From Thermocaproicibacter sp041859875 (GTDB lineage Bacteria; Bacillota; Clostridia; Oscillospirales; Acutalibacteraceae): a stretch of 64,000 bases of DNA. A program made the position numbers and the translations under genes. Positions within the stretch are counted from its first letter, which is position 1. Each line of letters opens with the position of its first letter. Below, one piece after another: positions 16,868 to 30,207 of this stretch. The notes beneath the pieces were generated by a model. It did no database searches. It worked only from the letters and a program-made list of their open reading frames with translations, and was not told where the DNA came from. The stretch spans positions 62,001 to 126,000 of the forward strand of contig JBFLFY010000002.1 in assembly GCA_041859875.1 (NCBI GenBank), written 5' to 3'.

Positions 16868-17848
16868 ATGGCTACTACGCAGAAAGACGTGGCTGCAAAG
16901 GCCGGCGTCACCGTCACAACGGTTTCCAGGGTTCTAAATAATCACGGGCATATCAGTAAAAAGACGAAAAAAAAGGTTTACCAAGCAATCGCCGAACTGA
17001 ATTACCACCCGAATGAAGCCGCTCGTTCACTCATCAAGGAGCATACCAATATAATTGGCGTTATTGTTCCAACGGTAAAAAACCCTTTTTTCGCAGAAAT
17101 CGTTGAATATCTGGAAGAATACGCGTTCAAGCAGCAGCATAAAATCATGCTGTGCAATTCTTACCACCAAAAAGACAAGGAAATCGAATACATTGAAATG
17201 CTGAAATCCAACAAAGTTGCCGGCATTTTCATTTCCAGCCGTACTTCCGGCATCGAGCAGTACCTCACTTCAAATATGCCGATTGTTTCCTTCGAGCGCG
17301 TAATCAATGACCAAATCTCTTCTGTTGCGTGCGACAACTACCAGGGCGGCGTTTTAGCTACAAAATGTTTAATTGAATGCGGGTGCAAGAATATCTGCCA
17401 CATCGGCGGCGTAAGCGGACTGAATATGCCTGCCGATGAGCGCTGCCGAGCCTTTTTGGATGAATGCAAAAAGGCGGGGGTTCACTCCCATGTTTTTGGT
17501 ACGGAGGAATCACAGTTTCAGTCCATGGATTACAGCAACTGGCTGAATCAGCTCCTCACGCAGAACCCAGATATTGACGGGGTTTTCGCCAGCAGCGATA
17601 TTATCGCCGCGCAGCTGATAGACGTTTGCACCAAACGGGGCATTCGTATTCCGGACGATATGAAAATTGTCGGCTATGACGACACAATTATTTCTTCGCT
17701 GGTCACGCCAAGGATTACAACCATACATCAGCCGCTTGAGCAGATGTGCCGGTCGGCCATCAACACCATCCTTCAGGATAAGAATGAAGAAAATCTGCCA
17801 ACACGTTCGGTCTTTGGAGTAACGCTGATTCGGCGGGAAACGGCCTGA
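16868..17848 (+). CDS. LacI-family transcriptional regulator of the sucrose operon
   Basis: This 326-residue protein has a LacI helix-turn-helix at residues 4-25 (TQKDVAAKAGVTVTTVSRVLNN) with the hinge NEAARSL, followed by a periplasmic-binding-protein-like sensor domain (GVIVPTVKNPFFAEIVEYLEE, GVFASSDIIAAQLIDV, KIVGYDDTIISSLVTPRITTIHQP). It is divergent from the sucrose phosphorylase operon and likely represses it, released by a sugar ligand; both are inference from context. The start ATG has AAAGGA upstream. A strong terminator follows immediately. Confidence 0.9.
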   Translation: MATTQKDVAAKAGVTVTTVSRVLNNHGHISKKTKKKVYQAIAELNYHPNEAARSLIKEHTNIIGVIVPTVKNPFFAEIVEYLEEYAFKQQHKIMLCNSYHQKDKEIEYIEMLKSNKVAGIFISSRTSGIEQYLTSNMPIVSFERVINDQISSVACDNYQGGVLATKCLIECGCKNICHIGGVSGLNMPADERCRAFLDECKKAGVHSHVFGTEESQFQSMDYSNWLNQLLTQNPDIDGVFASSDIIAAQLIDVCTKRGIRIPDDMKIVGYDDTIISSLVTPRITTIHQPLEQMCRSAINTILQDKNEENLPTRSVFGVTLIRRETA

Positions 17849-17880
17849 GCTTTTTGCCATTGGCAATTAAAAAGTGAATG

Positions 17881-17942
17881 ACCTCCTTTTGATCTGTTGA
17901 ACTGCGGTCGGCAAGTTCAGCTTTGTCAAAAGGAGGTTTTTT
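17881..17942 (+). terminator. Rho-independent terminator of lacI
   Basis: A perfect 12-base stem (17881-17892 with 17926-17937) encloses an inner hairpin (TGAACT/AGTTCA), and is followed by a run of six T. It lies 32 bases after the lacI stop. The right arm contains an AAAGGAGG sequence just before an ATG, which is coincidental to the terminator or a trace of a former start site. Confidence 0.85.
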
Positions 17943-18314
17943 ATGCTGCAATAGAATCCGTTTTCTGCGGACGTAAATTTCGGCGCAAGGCTTGCCTCCG
18001 ATTCCATTCAGTCCCTGGCTCAGGGAGTGTCGCAGCAAGCCAGAACTGTTGAAGAACTGACAGCCTCGCTGAAGCAGGTCTCAGAGCAAACACGCTTAAA
18101 CGCAAAAAATGTGAAACAAGCCAGTGACTTTTTCCAGACTGCCAAGGCAAATGTTTCAGAAGGAAATGTACAAATGAAGAATATGCTTCAGGCAATGGAC
18201 GAATTGAATCTTTCCTCTGCGAACATCAACAAGGTGATAGCTGCAGCCGCCAGCGAAGAGCTTTCCGTCCAAGCTGCTCAGCTGAAAAAGCATATCAGTG
18301 TATTTAAGAGATAG
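17943..18314 (+). pseudogene. Remnant of a methyl-accepting chemotaxis protein with deleted signalling tip
   Basis: Residues from about 17961 onward match the first helix of an MCP cytoplasmic domain (QQARTVEELTASLKQVSEQT, then MKNMLQAMDELN and SSANINKVI). The sequence then jumps directly to the C-terminal end of such proteins (AAASEELSVQAAQLKKHISVFKR). About 130 residues including the conserved hairpin tip that contacts CheA and CheW are missing. An ATG with a good ribosome site at 17943 is followed after two codons by TAG at 17952. The membrane and sensor parts are absent. It cannot signal and is a decayed gene. Confidence 0.75.
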
Positions 18315-18708
18315 CGCCATTTTTCTTATAAGTCTATTTAAAACGCAATGTGTGATTTTTCGATTTAATCAGCGTCAAAAATCACGCATCGTGCAGTATA
18401 GTGGACTCGAAAGCATGATATAATGTTTGAATCCGGTATTTTTTTGCCGTATAATGAAAGAAAATAATCCAGAATCTCCCCTGCCCACACAGCTTTGGCG
18501 ATTTGCAAAGATTAGGCAAAGAGTGAAACGAACAATAACGGGAAGCTCATCCTATAGCAGTGCACCATAATATGGACTGGATACATTTGTAATGATACAG
18601 TTATGCTATTTGCTTAGCCACAGCAGCCTTTCCAGCTTGTTTATGATTTGCCGAACATTTTGAACTGGGCATCACCTGAATACATATTAACCTAGGGAGG
18701 TATTAACA
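18315..18708. other. Intergenic stretch with an inverted repeat and a degenerate direct repeat
   Basis: No gene is seen in these 394 bases. They hold a 9-base inverted repeat GTGATTTTT/AAAAATCAC (18352-18360, 18377-18385) and two similar elements, GTGCAGTATAGTGGACT (18391-18407) and GTGCACCATAATATGGACT (18560-18578). The region may carry the promoter of the following gene and traces of a lost insertion. A strong ribosome site GGGAGG closes it. Confidence 0.5.
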
Positions 18709-19344
18709 ATGGAAGAGTCAATTATGATTAACTTGGAGCATTATTCACGAAAGAATCATTTTGATTATTTTAAGAATATGGGATACCCTTACGTCGGAGC
18801 AACTTGCAACGTTGATATAACAAGTTTTATTACAGCGATTAAGGAAAAATCTCTTCCCTTTTTTCTATCGTTTTTATGGCATGCCGCGCAGGCAGCCAAT
18901 GCAGTGCCTGAATTTCGTCAGCGGATTCTGAATGATGGTATTATAGAATTCAAGAACTGCAAAACATCCCATACTGTTGCAAAAAGTGATGGGACATATT
19001 GTTATTGTTGTCTTAACTGCAATTTGCCATATACTGAATTCATCCAATACGCACAGCATGAACAAAACAATGCCAAAACTCATGGTGACATAACGGAGAA
19101 CGTGGAAGACTCTTTATCCCTGTTCTTTATATCTACGGTACCGTGGATGTCTTATACTTCTCTGGTTCAACCCGTTCCATTTCCAGCCGACAGCAATCCC
19201 AGAATCACATGGGGGAAGTACTATGAACAGAATGGGAAAGTTCTATTACCAGTGTCCGTTTTATGCCATCATGCACTGGTTGATGGCCGGCATATCGCTC
19301 AGTTCTATCATAATTTGGATCACCAGTTACAAAAAACGATCTAA
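18709..19344 (+). CDS. Chloramphenicol O-acetyltransferase (CatA)-family acetyltransferase
   Basis: This 211-residue protein has the CAT fold landmarks: NLEHYSRKNHFDYF at the N-terminus, a central VPEFRQRI segment, LSLFFISTVPWMSYTS, and the active-site motif CHHALVDGRHIAQFY with the catalytic His pair at 187-188 and D192/G193. The length equals classical CATs. The family acetylates chloramphenicol with acetyl-CoA, but chromosomal clostridial homologues may act on other acceptors; resistance cannot be concluded from sequence. The base composition is visibly more AT-rich than its neighbours, which with the adjacent remnants suggests acquisition. ATG preceded by GGGAGG. Confidence 0.8.
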   Translation: MEESIMINLEHYSRKNHFDYFKNMGYPYVGATCNVDITSFITAIKEKSLPFFLSFLWHAAQAANAVPEFRQRILNDGIIEFKNCKTSHTVAKSDGTYCYCCLNCNLPYTEFIQYAQHEQNNAKTHGDITENVEDSLSLFFISTVPWMSYTSLVQPVPFPADSNPRITWGKYYEQNGKVLLPVSVLCHHALVDGRHIAQFYHNLDHQLQKTI

Positions 19345-19497
19345 GCTAACAGTACAAAGGGTAACTCGTCGCCTTCGCAAGTTCCTCATTTTGTTTAATT
19401 AATTCATAACTATGCAATAATTAAGAACTATGTGTAAACAAAATATCGGGAAGTCGGCACAAACTCAGATTGTTTATAATACGAGAGGATTAATGAT

Positions 19498-20085
19498 ATG
19501 AAATTTTGTGTCCTAATGGGCAGTCCCCGACTTAATGGAAATACCGCTGAACTATGTAAGCCTTTTATACAAGAGCTAAAAAAGGCTGGTTCCGAAGTAA
19601 AGTACATCACACTGGCAGATAAACAGATTGCTCCCTGCAAAGCCTGTTATGCCTGCCAGAATGTCAGCGGCGAGTATGGCTGTGTACAAAAAGATGATAT
19701 GTATAAAATCGTAGACGCAATTCTTTTGGCCGATTGCATTGTGCTGGCAACTCCAATCTATTCCTGGTACTGTACAGCTGAAATGAAGACTGTTCTTGAC
19801 AGACACTTCGGATTAAATAAATTCTATTGGAGTGCGAAAGGCTCTATGCTGGCAGGCAAGCGTGTTGCTCTGCTCCTAACTCATGGCTACGATTGTGAAT
19901 ATGCTACTCAACCATTTGTAATGGGAATTCAAAGACTCTGCAAGCATTCCAGTTCGCAGTACTGTGGTATGTATTCTGTACGAGATATTGATAATTTGGC
20001 TTCGTTCCAAACGCAGGAAGCCATAAATGGTTCGCAAAATTTTGCTCGTAAATTACTATTAAATGAGCAAACATCACTGATATAA
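19498..20085 (+). CDS. Flavodoxin-fold NAD(P)H-dependent oxidoreductase (iron-sulfur flavoprotein-like)
   Basis: This 195-residue protein starts with the FMN phosphate-binding loop GSPRLNGNTAEL (about residues 8-19), followed by a cysteine motif CKACYACQ (about 46-53) and the flavin-site segment ATPIYSWYCTAEMKTVLDR. This is the pattern of flavodoxin-fold NADPH:FMN oxidoreductases and short iron-sulfur flavoproteins. It probably carries electrons to a small-molecule acceptor; which one is unknown. GAGAGGA lies upstream of the ATG. Codon use is AT-rich, as for the preceding acetyltransferase gene, with which it may have been acquired. Confidence 0.82.
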   Translation: MKFCVLMGSPRLNGNTAELCKPFIQELKKAGSEVKYITLADKQIAPCKACYACQNVSGEYGCVQKDDMYKIVDAILLADCIVLATPIYSWYCTAEMKTVLDRHFGLNKFYWSAKGSMLAGKRVALLLTHGYDCEYATQPFVMGIQRLCKHSSSQYCGMYSVRDIDNLASFQTQEAINGSQNFARKLLLNEQTSLI

Positions 20086-20427
20086 TCTTCGAATAATGCT
20101 GATGAATTCCGACTCAGCGAAGCGGATCCGCTGCACAGTAGCGGAATAGAAGAAAATTGGCACAATTCAAAATGTTTGTTTTCTATGAAAAACAGGTCAT
20201 AATAATTTTGTATTACATTATATGGCAAACTAACATTTTGCCTTTAAAAAACATGTAGCAAAATAAACGCTTAACCTAAAGTCTGTTTATAAACCCCTTT
20301 GAGGCAAAAGAAATCAAGAAAACCTTCCAAAGTTTCAATAAAACCATAGCGAATGCAAAAAAGCAAAAGCCGGAAAACCTCAGAACCATCCAGCTCAGCG
20401 ATTCTATGCGTCTGGAGATATTGTGAA
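20086..20427. other. Intergenic stretch before the FIST-GGDEF gene
   Basis: No convincing gene lies in these 342 bases. They hold a GCGGATCCGC palindrome (about 20123) and AT-rich sequence that may contain the promoter of the following gene. The frame of the next gene stays open back to 20353, but that part lacks family similarity and a ribosome site. Confidence 0.45.
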
Positions 20428-22185
20428 ATGAAAAGTCTAACATATTTGGTGAGAGACATTCCAACACTCAGAGCTTTTCTGGAATCACAGGCACTGCGCT
20501 CTTCTGAGGCAGCGAAATCCGTTCTGGTGCAGGTGTTTTCTTCTTCGCCTGACAGGGAAATTCTTGGGCGCATTACAAATGAAATCAGTGAGTGTATTCC
20601 GAAAGCAGTTGTTGTCGGCTCAACTACTGTGGGTGAAATTATTTATGGACAGCCCCGAGTCAGAACCATTGTATTGTCGTTTTCGTTTTTTGATGAAACG
20701 GTTTTAAAACCTTTCCTCATTGCCGACCCTGCCGGCACCGAATTTGAGGCCGGGAAAAATTTAATTGAAAAGGTAAGCAGCTTTAATGAAATAGCTGGTA
20801 TGCTTCTCTTTGCGACACCGCAAAGCATCAGTGTTTCTAAACTGTTTAACGGAATGTCAGAAGAAGGTTTTGACTTTCCTGTCTTCGGCGGCGGAGCGGG
20901 TGTGTATGATCCCAAAGCAGCTTCCATGATATTTCTGGGCGGTCAGGTCTTGGACAAGGGAGCCATTGCAGTTGTCTTTTTAAGCAAAAGCCTGCATATT
21001 TACACCAGAACATTTTTAGGCTGGAGGCCGCTCAGCAAAGAAATGACGATTACGGAAGCGAGCGGCCGCCTGCTGAAAAAGATAGATGGGCAGCGTGCCT
21101 TTGACGTTTACAGCCGGTATCTGAATATTCCGAACGATGAGCACTTTTTTGCTAATGCGCTGGAGTTCCCAATTCTTATAGAAAAAAACGGGCTTATGAT
21201 TGCAAGGGTTCCGTTCTTTGTAACGGATGACGGCAGCATTGGATTTCTCGCCGATATAGAGCCCGGTGATAAATTTCACATTGGCTATGGCGAACCTGAT
21301 TTGATTCTGGGGCATTCGGAATCTATACAACAAGATCTGTACAATTTTGCGCCGAACTCGATTTTTCTGTACGCCTGCATTTGCAGGAGATTTCTTCTGC
21401 AGGATGACGAAAACCTCGAAATTCAAACGTTCGACCACATTGCGCCCACTGCCGGATTTTACACATACGGTGAATTTATCAAACACAAAAATAGTATGTT
21501 TCTGCTAAATTCAACAATTGTTGTCGTAGGTTTCCGTGAAGGAAAACGAGAGCAGAGCAGTAGGCCTGAACTCTTTGAAAAAGCAACAGATTTATCCATT
21601 GACAGCGATCCGTTTTCAGCCACACACAGCCGTATTATAACGAGGCTTCTTCATTTTATCGGTGTCGTGACATCAGAGCTGGAAGAAGCGAACCAGGAGC
21701 TCAAAAGAATTTCTAGCATTGATAAACTCACTCAGATTGATAACAGGTTGAAGCTGGATGAGGTTTTGGAGCATGAACTTTCAATCAGTACACGCTATGG
21801 CACCGCCCTTTCTGTGCTGATTCTCGACATTGATTACTTTAAAGAAGTCAACGATAAATTTGGTCATCTAACCGGCGATCTAGTCCTTACTCAGCTGGCA
21901 GGCATTCTGAAATCCTGTGTTCGCATAAATGATACGGTTGGCAGATGGGGTGGAGAAGAATTTCTGGTAATATTGCCTCATACCCGCCTGGAAGATGCTC
22001 GAAAGGCTGCTGAAAAGATCAGAGTCTCCGTGGAAAAAGCCGAGTTTCCCAAGGTGGGGCATATTACCTGCAGCCTTGGAGCATCCTCATTCTATGAAGG
22101 CGATGACAGCAAAAGCCTTTTGTCCCGTGCTGACATAGCCTTGTACCATGCCAAAGGCAGCGGCAGAAATCAAGTGGGGCAATAA
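20428..22185 (+). CDS. FIST-domain sensor diguanylate cyclase
   Basis: A 585-residue cytoplasmic two-part protein. The first about 370 residues form a FIST sensory region (FIST-N around SVLVQVFSSSPDREI and FPVFGGGAGV, FIST-C ending near PTAGFYTYGEF), thought to bind small ligands such as amino acids. A short coiled linker (SELEEANQELKRISSIDKLT) leads to a GGDEF domain with intact catalytic GGEEF at 508-512 and an RxxD product-inhibition site (RIND, 499-502) five residues earlier. It should therefore make cyclic di-GMP under feedback control. Start ATG 20428 has GGAG upstream. Monocistronic, with a strong terminator after it. Confidence 0.88.
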   Translation: MKSLTYLVRDIPTLRAFLESQALRSSEAAKSVLVQVFSSSPDREILGRITNEISECIPKAVVVGSTTVGEIIYGQPRVRTIVLSFSFFDETVLKPFLIADPAGTEFEAGKNLIEKVSSFNEIAGMLLFATPQSISVSKLFNGMSEEGFDFPVFGGGAGVYDPKAASMIFLGGQVLDKGAIAVVFLSKSLHIYTRTFLGWRPLSKEMTITEASGRLLKKIDGQRAFDVYSRYLNIPNDEHFFANALEFPILIEKNGLMIARVPFFVTDDGSIGFLADIEPGDKFHIGYGEPDLILGHSESIQQDLYNFAPNSIFLYACICRRFLLQDDENLEIQTFDHIAPTAGFYTYGEFIKHKNSMFLLNSTIVVVGFREGKREQSSRPELFEKATDLSIDSDPFSATHSRIITRLLHFIGVVTSELEEANQELKRISSIDKLTQIDNRLKLDEVLEHELSISTRYGTALSVLILDIDYFKEVNDKFGHLTGDLVLTQLAGILKSCVRINDTVGRWGGEEFLVILPHTRLEDARKAAEKIRVSVEKAEFPKVGHITCSLGASSFYEGDDSKSLLSRADIALYHAKGSGRNQVGQ

Positions 22186-22232
22186 CCTTTAATAGAGCCA
22201 TCGTATTTTGCTCATGCTCAGTCATTCTGCGC

Positions 22233-22264
22233 AAAAAGGAGCGGCACTAAGCCGCTCCTTTTTA
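22233..22264. terminator. Bidirectional rho-independent terminator
   Basis: A perfect 9-base stem (22237-22245 with 22251-22259) with a 5-base loop has T5 on the plus side and T5 on the minus side. It lies between the end of the FIST-GGDEF gene and the end of the convergent rRNA-tRNA operon and can end both transcripts. Confidence 0.88.
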
Positions 22265-22324
22265 GGGTTACACCAACTATTTACATAAAGCCCAAAAAAA
22301 CTGCCTTTCAGCAGTCTTATCATC

Positions 22325-22400
22325 TGGCTCCTCGTGTTGGGCTCGAACCAACGACCCTGCGGTTAACAGCCGCATGCTCTACCAGCTGAGCTAACGAGGA
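22325..22400 (-). tRNA. tRNA-Asn (anticodon GTT)
   Basis: The 76-base minus-strand sequence folds as a standard cloverleaf with acceptor TCCTCGT/ACGAGGA, D-arm TAGCTCAGCTGGTAGAGCA, anticodon loop CTGTTAAC with GTT, and T-arm GGTTCGAGCCC. CCA is encoded. It is the last gene of the rRNA operon, just after 5S. Confidence 0.95.
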
Positions 22401-22410
22401 ATATTCATGT

Positions 22411-22522
<112 letters not shown>

Positions 22523-22597
22523 CTTCAGGTTGTGCCCTGAAAACTGAATAAAGCGAAATGAAACAGAAGCGGGAAACTTGAGCGCCAAACCAAACTT

Positions 22598-25479
<2,882 letters not shown>

Positions 25480-25586
25480 GTGAGTTTAAATTGGTTCTCA
25501 AAATTGTAGTTTTCCCTTAAACAAGATTCCTAAGATCTGATCTTAAAAACCTGATTTAATTAAAAAAAACTTTATCTCGCTTATTA

Positions 25587-25626
25587 TCTGTTTCGTGCTT
25601 TATCCAGTTTTCAAGGTACAGGCACA
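25587..25626 (-). other. 23S rRNA processing stem (right arm; left arm 22531-22565)
   Basis: The 5' flank of 23S contains (minus strand) CCTTGAAAACTGGATAAAGC, and the 3' flank at 22531-22565 carries, in opposite orientation, the closely matching CTGAAAACTGAATAAAGCG. The two arms would pair in the primary transcript around the whole 23S and form the RNase III-type processing stalk. Known biology; the exact cut sites are not shown. Confidence 0.7.
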
Positions 25627-25798
25627 CAGTGCCTTTCGTCGCGGGGCAGCTCAGCTTTATGCTTTCGCTGTTTTATCGCGGTCTTTTCACTGTATGTACT
25701 TCCAGGCATTCCCGAGAGCGTCTTTCGACTGTCCCGCCAATCCGCACGTCTTTCCTGCTGTATCTCTACGGCGGGCCGTTCGTGCAGGCTGTGCCTGC

Positions 25799-25875
<77 letters not shown>

Positions 25876-25927
25876 ATATCTGTTCCGGCTTCGAGGCTAT
25901 CCGTGTTTCTTCAGCCACAATAGCCGA

Positions 25928-26003
25928 TGGTGGAGATAAACGGGATCGAACCGTTGACCTCCTGCTTGCAAAGCAGGCGCTCTCCCAGCTGAGCTATACC
26001 CCC
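25928..26003 (-). tRNA. tRNA-Ala (anticodon TGC)
   Basis: The 76-base cloverleaf on the minus strand has acceptor GGGGGTA, D-arm TAGCTCAGCTGGGAGAGC, anticodon loop TTTGCAAG with TGC, and T-arm GGTTCGATCCC. CCA is encoded. It lies nearest to 16S, so the spacer order is Ala then Ile. Confidence 0.95.
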
Positions 26004-26188
26004 ATATTTCAGGAGCCTCATTCAACTGTTGGCTCTTTCTTGATTGCTCCACTTTTTTAGAAGGTTCTTTGCCGGCCTTTCGGCTCGGCTTTGAGGCCTT
26101 CAAAATTAAACAACGATCAGGATTTCTTTTTTCCGTAACTTCCGACCTTGGATGTTGGAACAGAATGTTTCATCTGCTCGTTTCTCCA

Positions 26189-27711
<1,523 letters not shown>

Positions 27712-27877
27712 GGTATAAAGACGTCTGAAGACGTTTCTATCATCTTTAAGAGTTTCTAGCTCTATCTCGATACACTAACGTGTATTTCTTTGTGATTTTT
27801 TGTTTGGAAGAGTTCTCTTCTCTCCCTCCAGAAGTACTGCTACTCTCTGTTAAATTACGGGTTCCAATTTCCTTACT

Positions 27878-27896
27878 CGTTGTTTAATTTTCAAGG
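27878..27896 (-). other. 16S rRNA processing stem (right arm; left arm 26097-26115)
   Basis: Nineteen bases at 27878-27896, upstream of 16S, are the inverted complement of 26097-26115, downstream of 16S, with one mismatch. Pairing would enclose the whole 16S in a processing stalk. The AATTAAACAACG sequence resembles the conserved rrn flank of other clostridia. Confidence 0.7.
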
Positions 27897-27963
27897 TCCC
27901 ATGCGGCTTTCCGGCGCTTTCGCTCTTTCTCTTCCGCAGCACCCTTTCGCAAGGCGCTTTTTT

Positions 27964-27992
27964 ATAATACCTCACACTTCCCTGCTTGTCAA
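27964..27992 (-). promoter_or_regulatory. rRNA operon promoter
   Basis: On the minus strand, a consensus TTGACA (27987-27992) and TATTAT (27964-27969) are separated by exactly 17 bases, about 250 bases before 16S. A GC-rich segment follows the -10 box. The rest of 27712-28023 is the transcribed leader and spacer and holds no gene. Confidence 0.85.
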
Positions 27993-28023
27993 CCCCTTTT
28001 CTCTAATTTTTTGACTTTTTGCG

Positions 28024-28497
28024 TCAAAAAGGCTTTTTCTCTGGCCATTCGAACCGATCTGGAACAAATGGCTTACTGCCAGCAGACTCTCTTCCCAAAA
28101 ACAATTCCTGCAGCGGCTGGCGAATCCATGGAAGTTTCATCAAAGCCCGGTTCGGCAAGTTTTCCGCCTCATCGCTTCCCTCTTCGCTCTCATACAAAAG
28201 CAAATCGACGCGCAGGCTGGCTTTTTCCTTTAAGAAAGCCGGAACTGACGCAGAAGCAGCGGCAATCCCCATACACGCACCGCGCAGCAGTTCCGGGGAA
28301 AGAGACGTCATAATGATGGTGCACTGGCTCGTACAGCCATTTTCAAGATGTTCCGCGGGGCATGGCTCTGTTTCACAGAAAGACGACTTCAATAAAACTG
28401 TCGTTTCCGGCAGCAGCCCTACAGCGTGTACCGCTTTCCGGATGTTTTCTTCACGCTTTTCAAAGCAGGAAACGAAGGACAAGGCAGCTCGCTTCAT
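28024..28497 (-). CDS. Hypothetical protein, unrecognised
   Basis: This frame of 157 residues starts MKRAALSFVSCFEKREENI with GGGGG about 10 bases upstream. It contains the cysteine-bearing segments SSFCETEPCPAEHLENGCTSQC (about residues 38-59) and RGACMG, and no membrane segment or known motif that I recognise. The tail is proline- and charge-rich (PDRFEWPEKKPF). It lies between the rRNA operon promoter and the transglutaminase-like gene, on the same strand as both. The hairpin GCCGGC-GCCGGC (28528-28546) separates it from the upstream gene. Coding status is likely but not certain. Confidence 0.5.
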   Translation of the reverse strand: MKRAALSFVSCFEKREENIRKAVHAVGLLPETTVLLKSSFCETEPCPAEHLENGCTSQCTIIMTSLSPELLRGACMGIAAASASVPAFLKEKASLRVDLLLYESEEGSDEAENLPNRALMKLPWIRQPLQELFLGRESAGSKPFVPDRFEWPEKKPF

Positions 28498-28599
28498 AGT
28501 ACGAATTCCCCCTTCATCGGCCATGCCGGCCTAAAAAGCCGGCGCATTTTGCTTTGGCACGGAAATATTGTATGAAAAGACTTCCGAATTATTCTTTTT

Positions 28600-30003
28600 C
28601 TATTTGCGGTATTTGATAAAAACCATCAGGCCTTTATCATCGCCATCTTCCAAAAAAGACGTCTGGTCTGCCACAATGGATTTTCCCGAAAGTTTCTGCG
28701 CCTCCTTCAGCCATTCGGAAAGACGGTAAGGAGAAGAAATCGTGATGCCTGGGACAATGGCGTCAAAGTTTCCGCTGATATAGAAAGGAATCATTTTCTT
28801 TTCCTGCTTCAGCTCTGCAGCGAGTGACCGGACAACAGCTGCATCCTTGGTTTTAGCAGGCTCTGCAACAGGAATACCCCTTACCTGGAAATAATTTTCT
28901 TTCGTTGCGCTGCACGCAGGAAGGAAAAGATTGAACTGCTGATGTTCATCATTAATACTGCTTTCTTTCAAAGAAGAGAAACTTGGGTCAATGTTATGCG
29001 TCTTTTCAACGACGGAATCCGGCACATTAAAATAATTGTATGTAACGCGGGATTCATCAGAATCTTCCGGATTGTCACACCACGTTACATCAATATGATA
29101 CCATGCGCCGCCTATGCGGATGACATTCCACATATGGCCGACACCGCCGCTTTCACCATTCACAAGGCTGCAGTCAATGCCGGCGTACTGCGCGAGAAGC
29201 TGCATCCCTCTGGCATACCCTTCACAGACGGTTCTGCCGTCTACCAGCGCTCCATAGGAGCAAAAGTCTTCCCACCTGGTTTTCCCCGCGGTCGCAGCGT
29301 CATCGTAAAAGCAATGCCCGGTCACAAAATCGAAAAGGCGTTCTTCCCGGTCAAATTCGTTTAGCCCGGATGGCATGGAAGCCATCGCAGAAGAAACCGC
29401 TTCGTTCAGTTTGCTGATAGCTGTACGGCATTCCTGCGGAGAAAGGTTCGAGTAAAGCTGCAGCAGGGTATTCCCGCCGCGCATTTGGTAACTGTAGGCA
29501 TTTGCAAGCCAGAAAATCTGCGGATTATCGTTCCGGTACGCTGCAATGGCAGCGTGGATTTCCGCCTCGGGAAGCTTTCCACCAATTTTCACCAGTTTAA
29601 TGGGATAACCGCCGGAAGAAGATTGTTTGGCAACGATTTGATGGATGGACACGCCGATTGCCTGGTAGAGGTCTTTTGAGGCCTTCGATGGGAGGCACTC
29701 ATAATTATGATTCACCCGCAAGGCTTTGTATTTCGAAGATGGGGTCGCCGCTGCTACCGTTTCCGTCGGGTCAGAACCATAGAAAATATTTTCGGCTATT
29801 CTTTCAATGCCTCTGACATCTTCCCGGTCGGAGTTTCCGGCAGCCTGCCGAGTCCCAGGTACGGCCGATGCCGTTGGCCGAGAGGCAGTGGAATGCATCC
29901 CACGCACGGCGCCAAAAATCAGCGAACATCCACTCGTACCCATCAGAACCGCAGCAGCTGCCAGCGCCGCCAATGCCGCCCGAATTTGCTTTGTTCTCCG
30001 CAT
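28600..30003 (-). CDS. Secreted transglutaminase-like domain lipoprotein
   Basis: This 467-residue protein begins with a signal sequence (MRRTKQIRAALAALAAAAVLMG) ending in a probable lipobox TSGC with Cys near residue 26, then a Ser/Thr/Ala-rich linker. A transglutaminase-core domain occupies about residues 205-320, with the Cys in GRTVCEGYARG, the His in GHMWNVI and the Asp in YHIDVTWCD forming the expected triad. Such proteins act at the cell surface as peptidases or cross-linking enzymes; the substrate is unknown. It is divergent from the first flavoprotein triad. Confidence 0.82.
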   Translation of the reverse strand: MRRTKQIRAALAALAAAAVLMGTSGCSLIFGAVRGMHSTASRPTASAVPGTRQAAGNSDREDVRGIERIAENIFYGSDPTETVAAATPSSKYKALRVNHNYECLPSKASKDLYQAIGVSIHQIVAKQSSSGGYPIKLVKIGGKLPEAEIHAAIAAYRNDNPQIFWLANAYSYQMRGGNTLLQLYSNLSPQECRTAISKLNEAVSSAMASMPSGLNEFDREERLFDFVTGHCFYDDAATAGKTRWEDFCSYGALVDGRTVCEGYARGMQLLAQYAGIDCSLVNGESGGVGHMWNVIRIGGAWYHIDVTWCDNPEDSDESRVTYNYFNVPDSVVEKTHNIDPSFSSLKESSINDEHQQFNLFLPACSATKENYFQVRGIPVAEPAKTKDAAVVRSLAAELKQEKKMIPFYISGNFDAIVPGITISSPYRLSEWLKEAQKLSGKSIVADQTSFLEDGDDKGLMVFIKYRK

Positions 30004-30132
30004 CGTGAAACCTCCCCCTGCAGTGCAGGCTGTATTTTCCTCAATGAATAATTTATTATACCATATCCTTTTTCATACTGCACGAAGATTTTTTTCCTGT
30101 TTAAAATGATTCAGTGAATGCGTGCAATTATT

Positions 30133-30161
30133 TTGAGGATTTTCGTCGATTATGATACAAT
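30133..30161 (+). promoter_or_regulatory. Promoter of the first GlpA-like triad
   Basis: TTGAGG (30133-30138) and TACAAT (30156-30161) are spaced by 17 bases, 46 bases before the ATG at 30208. The leader holds the AGGAG ribosome site. Confidence 0.65.
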
Positions 30162-30207
30162 AAAAGACAGATTGTTTTTCAGCCTGCTTGCTGCAGGAGA
30201 AGAAAGG

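Noticed and set aside
18391..18578. Insertion-sequence ends suggested by the two GTGCA..TGGACT elements
   Set aside because: They are in the same orientation, imperfect and with no transposase remnant between them, so they are reported only as a weak repeat.
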